A stretch of DNA of 31,431 bases from CBDUZS01 sp965371785 (lineage in GTDB: Bacteria > Fermentibacterota > Fermentibacteria > Fermentibacterales > JCC-6). Below are positions 21,341-29,431 of the stretch, one piece after another. Under the pieces are notes generated by a model that searched no databases, was not told the origin of the DNA, and worked only from the letters and a program-made list of their open reading frames with translations. Within the stretch, counting starts at the first letter, position 1; each line of letters opens with the position of its first letter. The stretch is taken from assembly GCA_965371785.1 (NCBI GenBank), contig CBDUZS010000028.1:1-31431 (forward strand), read 5' to 3'. A program made the translations under genes and the position numbers.

Positions 21341-21733
21341 TCAGATGATCTCCTCGGTCGATTTTATGGCGGTGTTGATGATGAACACCCTGATGTTGTT
21401 CGATTCGGGGTCCGCAGGATAGAGAAAGAAACCGGTATTATCGGGGTGGTAGCCCTGTGTAGTGCCCATGAGCACCTCCCCGTCGCTGAATGTGACCATG
21501 AGTTTCTTCCCCGAGTAAGTCTCACAGTCCAGATTCCATTTACTCACGTAGTTCCTGTCTCCAGAGAAATCGTGAACGAAGAATACGGCTTTCAGATTCT
21601 TGAAAGACACCGGGATCTGCCTTGCTCCCGATGTGAGCGTCAGGTGAAATGTATCTCTGGAAGGAGCGAAATCCCAGGTTTGTCCTTTCAGCAGGATTCC
21701 GTTGATGAAATGGGCTACAACCTTGTTGCTCAA
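21341..21733 (-). CDS. Conserved protein of unknown function
   Basis: The start is TTG with GAGGAGAG 8 nt upstream, and the product is 130 residues. I recognise the general look of a conserved bacterial domain but cannot name it with certainty. Marked segments are VSFKNLKAVFFVHDFSGDRNY, then GKKLMVTFSDGEVLMGTTQGY, then GFFLYPADPESNNIRVFIIN. The block around F-x-D-G-E-x-L-x-G-T-T-x-G-Y and the PADP-SNN motif look strongly constrained. It has no signal peptide and no membrane segment, and appears to be a small beta-rich cytoplasmic protein. It lies 48 nt upstream of the amidohydrolase gene in the same direction, so it may be the first gene of that operon. Confidence 0.75.
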   Translation of the reverse strand: MSNKVVAHFINGILLKGQTWDFAPSRDTFHLTLTSGARQIPVSFKNLKAVFFVHDFSGDRNYVSKWNLDCETYSGKKLMVTFSDGEVLMGTTQGYHPDNTGFFLYPADPESNNIRVFIINTAIKSTEEII

Positions 21734-22177
21734 AACCGGTGCTCTCCTCTCGGCAGAAGAATAGAATCCTCCAGAGAATGAGAAGCATGATTCTTGCCGA
21801 ATCGTAACATGGTATTATCATCAATAATAATCATTCATTATTCATTCTTTGTGCAGACGTTTTCACACCGGCTGCAAGCCTGTGCCGGGAAGCAGTCTCC
21901 CTTTAGTGTGCCTCTGTCTGAGAGAAGCCCTGGATACCCTGGAATCAACGCACAGAACATGATCAGTCAGTGCTACCTGATGGGCTGGGACTGGATAAAC
22001 ACCGGTGACTGGCACACGGCATACATGTATACTGATATTGCAGAAGGTTTGAATGCCAAAGCCGCAAGGACGGTACCGGATCGATGGATTGACTTCTCTG
22101 GCTGGGGGATCATCACCGATACTCGCTTGTCCGGGAAGGGGAACTCTGACCGTGGTCTGTCCGATGGAGAGTGATCT
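21734..22177 (+). other. Divergent intergenic region with weak reading frame 21794-22174
   Basis: These 444 nt hold no confident gene. The stretch 21800-21850 is AT-rich and contains a palindrome AATAAT (21826-21831) / ATTATT (21837-21842), so promoters for the flanking divergent genes are likely here. A plus-strand frame (TTG 21794 or ATG 21809 to TGA 22174) could encode up to 126 residues with a hydrophobic start (VLSSIIIIHYSFF) and a Trp-rich end (GWDWINTGDWHTA, then WIDFSGWG). It has no ribosome site and resembles no family I know. It ends 3 nt before the lipoprotein start. It could be a small secreted protein, a degraded gene fragment, or chance. Confidence 0.3.
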
Positions 22178-22516
22178 ATGAAGAACCTGTGTGCTTTTTT
22201 CGCTGTGCTCGTTTTCTCTGGCTGCGGGACGACACTCGAGCGACAGAGTGATGATCTGGTCAGGGTCACGGGACTGATCGAAGTGCTTCTGGCCGGAACC
22301 AGATCTGAAACCGTCATTCTCGAAGATGCTGAAACCGGTGATGTGTACGCTCTCGTGGGTGAGATTGCCTACGAACTCACGGGGAGTTATGGCTGTGAGG
22401 CAGCAATTACCGCCAGACCGACCGAAGAGGGATGGTCGGTCAGGGACGAACTTCAGAGACTCTGGGTCGTTGAGTACACGGTTCTGAGTTCACCCGAAGA
22501 TCCGGATCAGGACTGA
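22178..22516 (+). CDS. Small putative lipoprotein
   Basis: The ATG follows GGAGAG with a 6-nt spacer. The product is 112 residues. The N-terminus MKNLCAFFAVLVFSGCGTT is a type II (lipoprotein) signal with lipobox-like FSGC, so the mature protein should begin at Cys16 and be lipid-anchored. The mature part is short and acidic, with segments like VTGLIEVLLAGTRSETVILEDAE and DVYALVGEIAYELTG, which suggest a small beta-barrel domain. It is not recognised beyond that. It precedes the ABC exporter operon by about 107 nt in the same direction and may or may not be functionally linked. Confidence 0.65.
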   Translation: MKNLCAFFAVLVFSGCGTTLERQSDDLVRVTGLIEVLLAGTRSETVILEDAETGDVYALVGEIAYELTGSYGCEAAITARPTEEGWSVRDELQRLWVVEYTVLSSPEDPDQD

Positions 22517-22623
22517 TTCCGTACTCGATCAACTTTAACTGAGCTGCTCCATCCTATCTCGTCGAACGGGTCAGTTTCCATATATTAGCAGACCGTTTTC
22601 CGGATCGAGATCAGGAGATCGTT

Positions 22624-24438
22624 TTGAGTAACAATGGAACCGAAGAGCAAACCGGACGTGTGAAGAAGCAGGACAGGGTCGAAAAGTCCAGCCTGAGGCT
22701 TCTCTACGGAAGGATCCTGCGGCACAGGAAAGCAATCGGTGTCGGTATCATCGCCCTCGTCGGCGTAGACGGTCTCCAGCTCCTCATTCCCCAGGTGTTT
22801 CAGCGTGTAATCGACAACCTTGCAAGTGGCGGTGCAACCACCGGAATGCTCTGGAAGATGGGGCTTGCGGTTGTCGGGATATCGGCCGCGATGGGGATAT
22901 GCAGGTTCTTCTGGCGTTACCTCGTGATCGGTTCCAGTCACAGGATCGCGAGAAACATCAGGCAGGAATTCTACGATCATCTTCAGAAGCTTCCTCCGCA
23001 GTATTACGATAAAACCAAGGTGGGGGACGTGATGGCTCATGCCACGAATGACATCAATGCTGTCAGGATGGCAACCGGGATGGCTACGATAGCCTCATTC
23101 GATGCGGTTTTCCTCTCCTGTGCCAGTATAGTGATCATGCTTCTGATGAACTGGAAGCTGACTCTTCTCGTACTGATTCCGCTGCCGGTCATTGCCCTGA
23201 TGATGCTCAAATTCGCAGCTCTGATCCATACCAGATTCGAAGCGGTGCAGAAGGCCTTTTCCATGCTCACCGAGAAGGCTCAGGAATCCCTGTCCGGAAT
23301 ACGGGTGGTCAAGGCGTACGGTGATGAGGGTTCGGAAGAGAGCTATTTCTCCGGACGAGCGGCAGATTGCGTGAGAGAGAACGTACAACTCGCAAAAGTC
23401 TGGGGAATGTTCCAGCCTATGATCGGCGCTCTTGCCATGACGGGAATGGCAATCCTCCTCGGAGTCGGTGGAAGCATGGTGATAAAGGGCGTCATCTCGC
23501 TGGGGGAATTCGTTGCGTTCTCCAGCTATCTCATGATGCTGATATGGCCGATGATCGCGATCGGGTGGGTGGTCAACCTCCTCCAGAGGGGGGCTGCCAG
23601 CATGGACAGACTCCAGAAGATAATGAGAACACTGCCTGATATAGTCGGCGGATCGATCGATACCGATCCCGCTCCCGTAATCGAGATCAGGGGACTCACC
23701 TTTTCGTATCCCTCCACGGAAATCGAAGTTCTCAGCGATCTGTCTTTCAGCCTGATGGAAGGAAGCACTCTCGGGATCGTCGGTCGAACCGGTTCAGGGA
23801 AGACTACTCTTGTCGAGCTTCTGATGAGACTCTACGATCCCCCGGCTGATTCGGTGTTCATCGGTGGAATCGATATCAGGCAAATGAAGCTCGAGAACAT
23901 CAGAGGTTTATTCGGCTACGTTCCTCAGGAGACCTTTCTCTTCGCGATGTCCGTTGCCGACAACATCGCCTTCGGATGCGATGATCTCGAATCGAAAACC
24001 ATCCGCGAACTTGCGGAACAAGTCGATATTGCAGACGAAATCGAAGCCTTCCCAGATGGTTTCGATACAACGGTTGGCGAGAGAGGCGTTACGCTCTCGG
24101 GCGGTCAGAAGCAGCGAATCGCCATTGCCAGGGCTCTTGCCCTGAAGCCGAAGATACTGATTCTCGATGATGCACTCTCCAGTGTCGATACCGAGACCGA
24201 AGCCCTTATTCTGAGCAAACTGCTCTCCAGCGCGGAGAACCTCACCGGTATCATCATCGCTCACAGGATCAGCACCGTTAAGAACGCGGATCTGATAATC
24301 GTCCTCGATAGCGGCTGCGTTGTCGAGCAGGGCGGTCATGACGATCTCATTGCATTGAACGGTTACTACGCAGAGCTCTACAGGATGCAACAGCTGGAGG
24401 AGGAAGCACGCAAGGAAGGGGGTGATGATGCACGGTAA
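22624..24438 (+). CDS. ABC exporter subunit 1 (degenerate Walker B)
   Basis: The start is TTG with AGGAG (22613-22617) 6 nt upstream, and the product is 604 residues. Six membrane helices (about 35-320) form a type IV (MsbA-like) exporter half, followed by a nucleotide-binding domain. Walker A GRTGSGKT is at 387-394, the signature LSGGQ at 491-495 is perfect, and the H-loop His is at 547. Walker B ends ILILDD (511-516), with Asp in place of the catalytic Glu. This marks the subunit as the degenerate partner of a heterodimeric exporter, like TM287 of the Thermotoga TM287/288 pair. It overlaps the second subunit gene by 14 nt. The cargo is unknown; drugs, lipids or peptides are possible. Confidence 0.92.
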   Translation: MSNNGTEEQTGRVKKQDRVEKSSLRLLYGRILRHRKAIGVGIIALVGVDGLQLLIPQVFQRVIDNLASGGATTGMLWKMGLAVVGISAAMGICRFFWRYLVIGSSHRIARNIRQEFYDHLQKLPPQYYDKTKVGDVMAHATNDINAVRMATGMATIASFDAVFLSCASIVIMLLMNWKLTLLVLIPLPVIALMMLKFAALIHTRFEAVQKAFSMLTEKAQESLSGIRVVKAYGDEGSEESYFSGRAADCVRENVQLAKVWGMFQPMIGALAMTGMAILLGVGGSMVIKGVISLGEFVAFSSYLMMLIWPMIAIGWVVNLLQRGAASMDRLQKIMRTLPDIVGGSIDTDPAPVIEIRGLTFSYPSTEIEVLSDLSFSLMEGSTLGIVGRTGSGKTTLVELLMRLYDPPADSVFIGGIDIRQMKLENIRGLFGYVPQETFLFAMSVADNIAFGCDDLESKTIRELAEQVDIADEIEAFPDGFDTTVGERGVTLSGGQKQRIAIARALALKPKILILDDALSSVDTETEALILSKLLSSAENLTGIIIAHRISTVKNADLIIVLDSGCVVEQGGHDDLIALNGYYAELYRMQQLEEEARKEGGDDAR

Positions 24439-26506
24439 TCCGTTCGTTGAAGATACCGTAGCCGGCAAGGTGTACGACGGACGGCTCATAAAAAGGCTGC
24501 TGAAGTACGTGAAACCCCATCGCAAGCTGGTCTTCCTTGCCATGTTCTTCATGCTGATGGCGGCAGCGGTCGAGCTCCTGATTCCCTACATAACCATGCA
24601 GGGGATTGACAGATACCTTGCAAAGCTCTACCAGGTTTACACCTCCGGACAGCCAACGTGTGACCAGTTGCTTGCCGCCGATCCGGACCACCGTGACTTC
24701 ATCCCTGTCGACTCGGTGACCATACTCGTGAGGAAAGCCGCCCTGGATGGTATGGACCCCGCTGAAGCGAGAGAGCTGACCGAATCCGGCACTCTGAGAC
24801 CTGAGACCTATTACCTGTTTCCAGCAGATGATTTCACCGGGGAAACCGGTTCCATTCTCGGAGACAGCTGGCTCGTACCGGAAAAGGATCTTTCAATGGT
24901 TCCGCTCGAAGTTCTGGTACGAATCCGCGGAAAGGACCTTTCAGGGATTGCAGGGCTTGCATTCCTCCTGGGGGGACTCATCCTGGTGAGCCTGGTCGCT
25001 GGCTACGGGCACGTAATGACTCTGGTGGTTGCGGGTCAGAGAGCGATGTTCGACGTCAGGGTCAGCCTGTTTGCACACGTTCAGAAGCTGTCACTGAGCT
25101 TCTACAGCGAGAACCCGGTCGGACGGCTCGTCACCCGCGTTACAAATGACATAGAGGCTCTCAACGAGATGTTTGCGGCCGTCCTCGTCAATGCAGTGAA
25201 GGATGTACTGCTGGTCGTCGGGACGGGCATCATCCTGTTCCTTATGGATGCCAGGCTTGCACTCGTATCCATGGCGGTAATGCCTGTGTTCATAACTGTT
25301 TCAGTGATATTCAGATCAAAGGCAAGGGGAGCTTACAGACAGGTAAGGAAATATCTGGCCAAACTCAATGCGAACATGGCTGAGGACCTCAACGGTGTTA
25401 AGGTCGTTCAGATATTCCGCCGGGAGAAAATGCGGAGGAGCGAGTATTTCGACACGAATACAAACTACTTCAAAGCGAATATGAACCAGCTTGTGATATT
25501 CGGTATCTTCCGACCCTTCATCGAGATCATCGCCTCCTGTGGTGTCGCAATAGTGCTTATCTACGGCGGCTCAGGAGTTCTCCGGGGTACACTTACGCTT
25601 GGTGCTCTCGTCGCATTCATAAGTTACGTCAGGCAGATGTTCAGACCGCTGGCAGACCTGAGTGACAAGTACAACATCATGCAGGGAGCAATGGCATCGG
25701 CCGAGAGAATCTTCAAGATAATGGACACCAAACCGATAATCACCGATCCGGATATCGTGGTCGAACCCTCTGTTACGGATGGTCTCGTTGAATTCAGAGA
25801 CGTTTCATTCTCCTACATCGAGGGCCAGAAAGTCCTTCGGAACGTATCGTTTACCGTAGAGCCGGGGAAGAGTGTTGCGCTGGTAGGCCCGACGGGAGCA
25901 GGAAAGACATCCATAATCAGCCTGCTCTGCCGTTTCTACGACCCCGATTCGGGAAGAATCCTGATCGATGGCTGCGACCTGCGCGACTACTGCATATCCA
26001 CCCTAAGGGAAAACATCTCCATTGTCCTGCAGGATGCTTTCATCTTCAGCCGCAGCATCACTGACAACATCAGGCTCGGACAGAAACTGACGGAGGAACA
26101 GGTGAGACAGGCTTCCGATATGGTGCAGGCCTCGGACTTCATAAACAGACTCCCCGAAGATTTCAAAACCATGATGGCTGAAAGGGGCGCCACCCTCTCG
26201 ACCGGGCAGAAGCAGCTGATCTGCTTTGCCAGAGCACTTGCCCACGAACCGAGAATTCTGATCCTGGACGAAGCGACCAGCAGCATCGATCCCTCGACAG
26301 AGCAGCTTATCCAGTCGGCGATAGATACACTGATGAAGGGCAGGACTAGCATAATCGTTGCCCACAGACTCAGCACCATTCAGAAGGCAGACGAAATCCT
26401 CGTAATAGATGGCGGCAGGATACTCGAGAGAGGAAACCATCAGGAACTTCTTGCAAAGAGAGGTATTTACTACAATCTCTACCTGCTCCAGTACAGGGAA
26501 GCATGA
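24425..26506 (+). CDS. ABC exporter subunit 2 (catalytic Walker B, altered signature)
   Basis: ATG 24425 follows GGAAG with a 6-nt spacer; GTG 24422 and ATG 24428 are alternatives. The product is about 693 residues, some 100 longer than a normal half-exporter. An insert of about 110 residues (roughly 64-174) falls between helices 1 and 2 and would face the outside or periplasm. It is hydrophilic, with DPDHRDFIPVDSV and LRPETYYLFPADDF segments. The nucleotide-binding domain has Walker A GPTGAGKT (488-495), Walker B ILILDE (611-616) with the catalytic Glu, and an altered signature LSTGQ (591-595). The pairing with subunit 1 gives one good and one degenerate ATP site. A role in outer-envelope export is inferred from the insert. 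Confidence 0.92.
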   Translation: MMHGNPFVEDTVAGKVYDGRLIKRLLKYVKPHRKLVFLAMFFMLMAAAVELLIPYITMQGIDRYLAKLYQVYTSGQPTCDQLLAADPDHRDFIPVDSVTILVRKAALDGMDPAEARELTESGTLRPETYYLFPADDFTGETGSILGDSWLVPEKDLSMVPLEVLVRIRGKDLSGIAGLAFLLGGLILVSLVAGYGHVMTLVVAGQRAMFDVRVSLFAHVQKLSLSFYSENPVGRLVTRVTNDIEALNEMFAAVLVNAVKDVLLVVGTGIILFLMDARLALVSMAVMPVFITVSVIFRSKARGAYRQVRKYLAKLNANMAEDLNGVKVVQIFRREKMRRSEYFDTNTNYFKANMNQLVIFGIFRPFIEIIASCGVAIVLIYGGSGVLRGTLTLGALVAFISYVRQMFRPLADLSDKYNIMQGAMASAERIFKIMDTKPIITDPDIVVEPSVTDGLVEFRDVSFSYIEGQKVLRNVSFTVEPGKSVALVGPTGAGKTSIISLLCRFYDPDSGRILIDGCDLRDYCISTLRENISIVLQDAFIFSRSITDNIRLGQKLTEEQVRQASDMVQASDFINRLPEDFKTMMAERGATLSTGQKQLICFARALAHEPRILILDEATSSIDPSTEQLIQSAIDTLMKGRTSIIVAHRLSTIQKADEILVIDGGRILERGNHQELLAKRGIYYNLYLLQYREA

Positions 26507-26568
26507 CCCGGCAGCAGCAGGAGGGCCAAAGGACGAGTAAGATACGTCAGTTGGTGCTTGACCCGGCA

Positions 26569-28707
26569 CTAACCTTGCGGAGTTCCCGAATTCTTGTCGG
26601 CGTACATCATCGTGTCTGCAATCCTGAGAGCATCATCGATCGAGAGTCCTGAACCGGGCTCCCAGAACGCGCTGCCAATCGAAATCGTTACGGGATGACC
26701 GACTATCGAGGTCAGCTCCTGGTTGGTCGAAGTCCCCGTCTTAAGTCTCGGTACTACCTTTAGAGACCCGTTCCCGGTTTCCGTGAGGATGATCAGGAAC
26801 TCGTCGCCACCGTACCTGATGATGATGTCGGTCTTTCTGAGAATGTTCCTGATTATGGATGCGACACAGATGAGAACCTTGTCCCCTGCCTGGTGTCCCA
26901 GAGTGTCATTGACGTCTTTGAAATGATCTATGTCTATCATCAGAAAGCCGACCGGCCTTCCGTATCTCTCAGCACGCTGCGATTCGATCTCGATGATATG
27001 ATCGAAGTAATTGCGATTGAAGACACCCGTAAGAGGATCGTGAGTGGCCTGGTCACGCAGGTCTGCCTGAAGCCGTAACCTTCGAATTGCGAGAGTGGTG
27101 TAGCCAAGCAGCAGTTCCAGCAATCTCAGATCACTATCGGGGAAAGCATGCTTCCTGGACGAAGTGGCCTGAAACACCCCGAATTCACCGATGGCAACAC
27201 TTACTCCCGATTGCATCAGGTCCTGTTCGGCGGGAGCATCCAGCCGCTTTCGATCGGTCTCGAAGAGAATGGTGCCGCGGTTGCTGAACGTCATCTCTTC
27301 GATACCCTCATTGATGGAGCGTCCTTGAGTGTCTTCCATTCCGTCGGGCGTTATCCCCCCCTTCAGAACGGAGACGTCATTCTCTCTTATGGTCAGAGTG
27401 CATGCATCGAAGTCCAGGAGCCGCTTGGCTGCACCGATAGTCAGATCGAAGATTCTTTCCTCCGTCATGCATGACTGGAGTATACCGGCTATCTCGTGCA
27501 GTTTTGCTATTCTCTTCCGGGAGTTCCTGAGGGCTTCCTCAGAGCGTTTTGCAGAAGTGATATCCGTTATGAATCCCTCCAGGAAGAGAACGGAGCCGTC
27601 ACTGGCTCGGACTCCCCTTCCATGGTCGAGCAGCCATTTCTCCTCTCCGTCAGCCGTGAGGATTCTGTAAACCACATGAAATGATCTGTTCTGGCCGACG
27701 GCATTCTTAACGGTCTCTTCAACCATATCCCTGTCATCTACGTGGATCAGATCGTGGAAAGAGAGGCTTCCTTCCCCAACAAGCTCCGAGGACGAATAGC
27801 CCGTAAACCTTCTGACTTCTTCCGACATGAACTCCATCGAATGGTGATCGTCATTCCTCGACCTGTAGACCATGCCTGGCAGGTTCTTCATGAGTGTCGA
27901 CAGAAATCTTGTCTTCTCCTGAAGGGTTGCCAGTGTTTGCCGCTGTCTGGAGTTGTCTCGATAGATAAGGAAAGCTCCAGCTGATTTCCCCTCCGTGACG
28001 ACTGGAATGGCAGTGAGTGAGACGCTGATACTCTCTCCATTCTTGCACTGCCTGATGGTTTCCAGCCTGACAGTTTTTCCGTACGCGAGATCTCTGTCTA
28101 TCTCCTCTTCCTCATGTAATTTCTCGTGAGGAATGATTTTTGAGTGCAGAACGCTTCCCTCGAGATCTCCGAAAGTGTAGCCGAATATCCTGGTGAACTC
28201 GGTGTTCATCCTGACGAGATGGCCGTTTTTGTCTACGAGTGCGATTGCCTCTCCCGCGCCGTCAAAGAGCTGATCCAGGTATGATTTCTCTTTGTAGAGT
28301 TCTTTACGGGTGTACATCTGCATGGAGATGTCTCGGTAGATGACGTAATGCCCGACTACATCCTGTCCGGATCTTATCGGGGAAGCAAGCAGGGATACGT
28401 GGATGGGAGCGCCGTCCTTTCGGCATCTCACCGCTTCCATGGATATGCATTCTCCCTCTCCGGTGAGATCCGAGATGGTCTCCGCTTCGGAGACCAGTCC
28501 CGGAGGAACGATGAGTTCATCAGGGCTTCTGCCGATCACCTCTTCCTCTTCGAAACAGAACATCCTCAGGAATTCCCTGTTCACTCTGAGTATCAGATGA
28601 TTCCTGTCGGTGAAGATGACTCCCTCACTGATCGAATCGAAGAGCTGCTCGTAGAAAGAAGCTTCCTGCTCACCATCATGAGAATGTTCTGTATTCTGTT
28701 CATTCAT
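26569..28707 (-). CDS. PAS-PAS-PAS-GAF-GGDEF diguanylate cyclase
   Basis: The ATG start follows GGAGAAG, and the product is 712 residues with no membrane segment. Three PAS domains lie at about 18-130, 143-255 and 268-390; the third is a PAC-type PAS ending in GFITDITSAK. Next is a GAF-like domain (about 400-545) and then a GGDEF domain (about 552-712). The active site reads RYGGDEFLIIL (GGDEF at 633-637), so synthesis of c-di-GMP is expected. The inhibitory site R-x-x-D (Arg624-Asp627) lies five residues upstream, so product feedback inhibition is likely. The PAS domains should sense small molecules or redox state; no cofactor-binding residues could be assigned by eye. It is convergent with the ABC exporter. 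Confidence 0.93.
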   Translation of the reverse strand: MNEQNTEHSHDGEQEASFYEQLFDSISEGVIFTDRNHLILRVNREFLRMFCFEEEEVIGRSPDELIVPPGLVSEAETISDLTGEGECISMEAVRCRKDGAPIHVSLLASPIRSGQDVVGHYVIYRDISMQMYTRKELYKEKSYLDQLFDGAGEAIALVDKNGHLVRMNTEFTRIFGYTFGDLEGSVLHSKIIPHEKLHEEEEIDRDLAYGKTVRLETIRQCKNGESISVSLTAIPVVTEGKSAGAFLIYRDNSRQRQTLATLQEKTRFLSTLMKNLPGMVYRSRNDDHHSMEFMSEEVRRFTGYSSSELVGEGSLSFHDLIHVDDRDMVEETVKNAVGQNRSFHVVYRILTADGEEKWLLDHGRGVRASDGSVLFLEGFITDITSAKRSEEALRNSRKRIAKLHEIAGILQSCMTEERIFDLTIGAAKRLLDFDACTLTIRENDVSVLKGGITPDGMEDTQGRSINEGIEEMTFSNRGTILFETDRKRLDAPAEQDLMQSGVSVAIGEFGVFQATSSRKHAFPDSDLRLLELLLGYTTLAIRRLRLQADLRDQATHDPLTGVFNRNYFDHIIEIESQRAERYGRPVGFLMIDIDHFKDVNDTLGHQAGDKVLICVASIIRNILRKTDIIIRYGGDEFLIILTETGNGSLKVVPRLKTGTSTNQELTSIVGHPVTISIGSAFWEPGSGLSIDDALRIADTMMYADKNSGTPQG

Positions 28708-28747
28708 AAGTCTTCTCCGAAACTGCTGGAATCATGATTGGAAATGT

Positions 28748-29302
28748 CTATATGTTTCGTGGGGCTGCATCTGGCAAGCCCTGTTCGGGGGAATTCCTCG
28801 GCGGCGGAGTCTTCCATTCACCCCGTAACAGGAGTCTCAGGCTTCCCGAGAGATATGCCCACCTGAAGCGTTTCGGAGTTTCTAAAAGACCGGGGAACTC
28901 TTCCGGGTGCATCATTCTATCTGCCGGGATATCATCGTTTACCTTCTTCTTTCCGGGTATCTCCAGATCCCTCAAGCGGAAAAAACCTTCCGGTCTTCCC
29001 GCTCCGTCGTGTGCCGACAGCCTGATACAAATCTGGTATTCACATCTTGCCTGTGCGGCAACATCGAACTCGGCGGTCAGCTCTGGCCATACGGTTACCA
29101 TTGCCCTCCGACCGTCAGTGAAGATCAGGCTGTACCTGCCGGTTGTTCCCGGGTGACCAGGGGATCGCCAGCAAGGGATTCCCATTGACATGATCCACCT
29201 TCTGGCTATTGCCTCAGCGATGAGCCGCCGAAAGGCAATCATGTCTTTGCCTGCTTCTCTGCCCAGCTTCCTGAGCAGATGGCCGCTGATAGAGATATTC
29301 AT
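28748..29302 (-). CDS. Unrecognised 184-residue protein
   Basis: I do not recognise this protein. The ATG 29302 start has no clear ribosome site. The N-terminus MNISISGHLLRKLGREAGKD is amphipathic. A central part (TGRYSLIFTDGRRAMVTVWPELTAEFDV, read as two segments) looks like a beta-rich domain. The C-terminus is basic and proline-rich (KTPPPRNSPEQGLPDAAPRN). There is no signal peptide and no membrane helix. It lies 40 nt upstream of the diguanylate cyclase gene on the same strand, so the two may be co-transcribed and functionally linked. Overlapping frames on the plus strand look like shadows. Confidence 0.5.
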   Translation of the reverse strand: MNISISGHLLRKLGREAGKDMIAFRRLIAEAIARRWIMSMGIPCWRSPGHPGTTGRYSLIFTDGRRAMVTVWPELTAEFDVAAQARCEYQICIRLSAHDGAGRPEGFFRLRDLEIPGKKKVNDDIPADRMMHPEEFPGLLETPKRFRWAYLSGSLRLLLRGEWKTPPPRNSPEQGLPDAAPRNI

Positions 29303-29431
29303 GGGCTATATCTTATTCATCATTGCATCTTGTCAGCAAGTTGGGTAAATTTGATGACTATTTTTCTGTCCCAAAAAGCAACATATTCCGTTCTTCTGTT
29401 TCAGGCACTTTTATTATAGGAGACCAACTCG

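Noticed and set aside
29303..29431. Glycine riboswitch before gcvT
   Set aside because: The gap is short and AT-rich, and lacks the paired glycine-aptamer core features.
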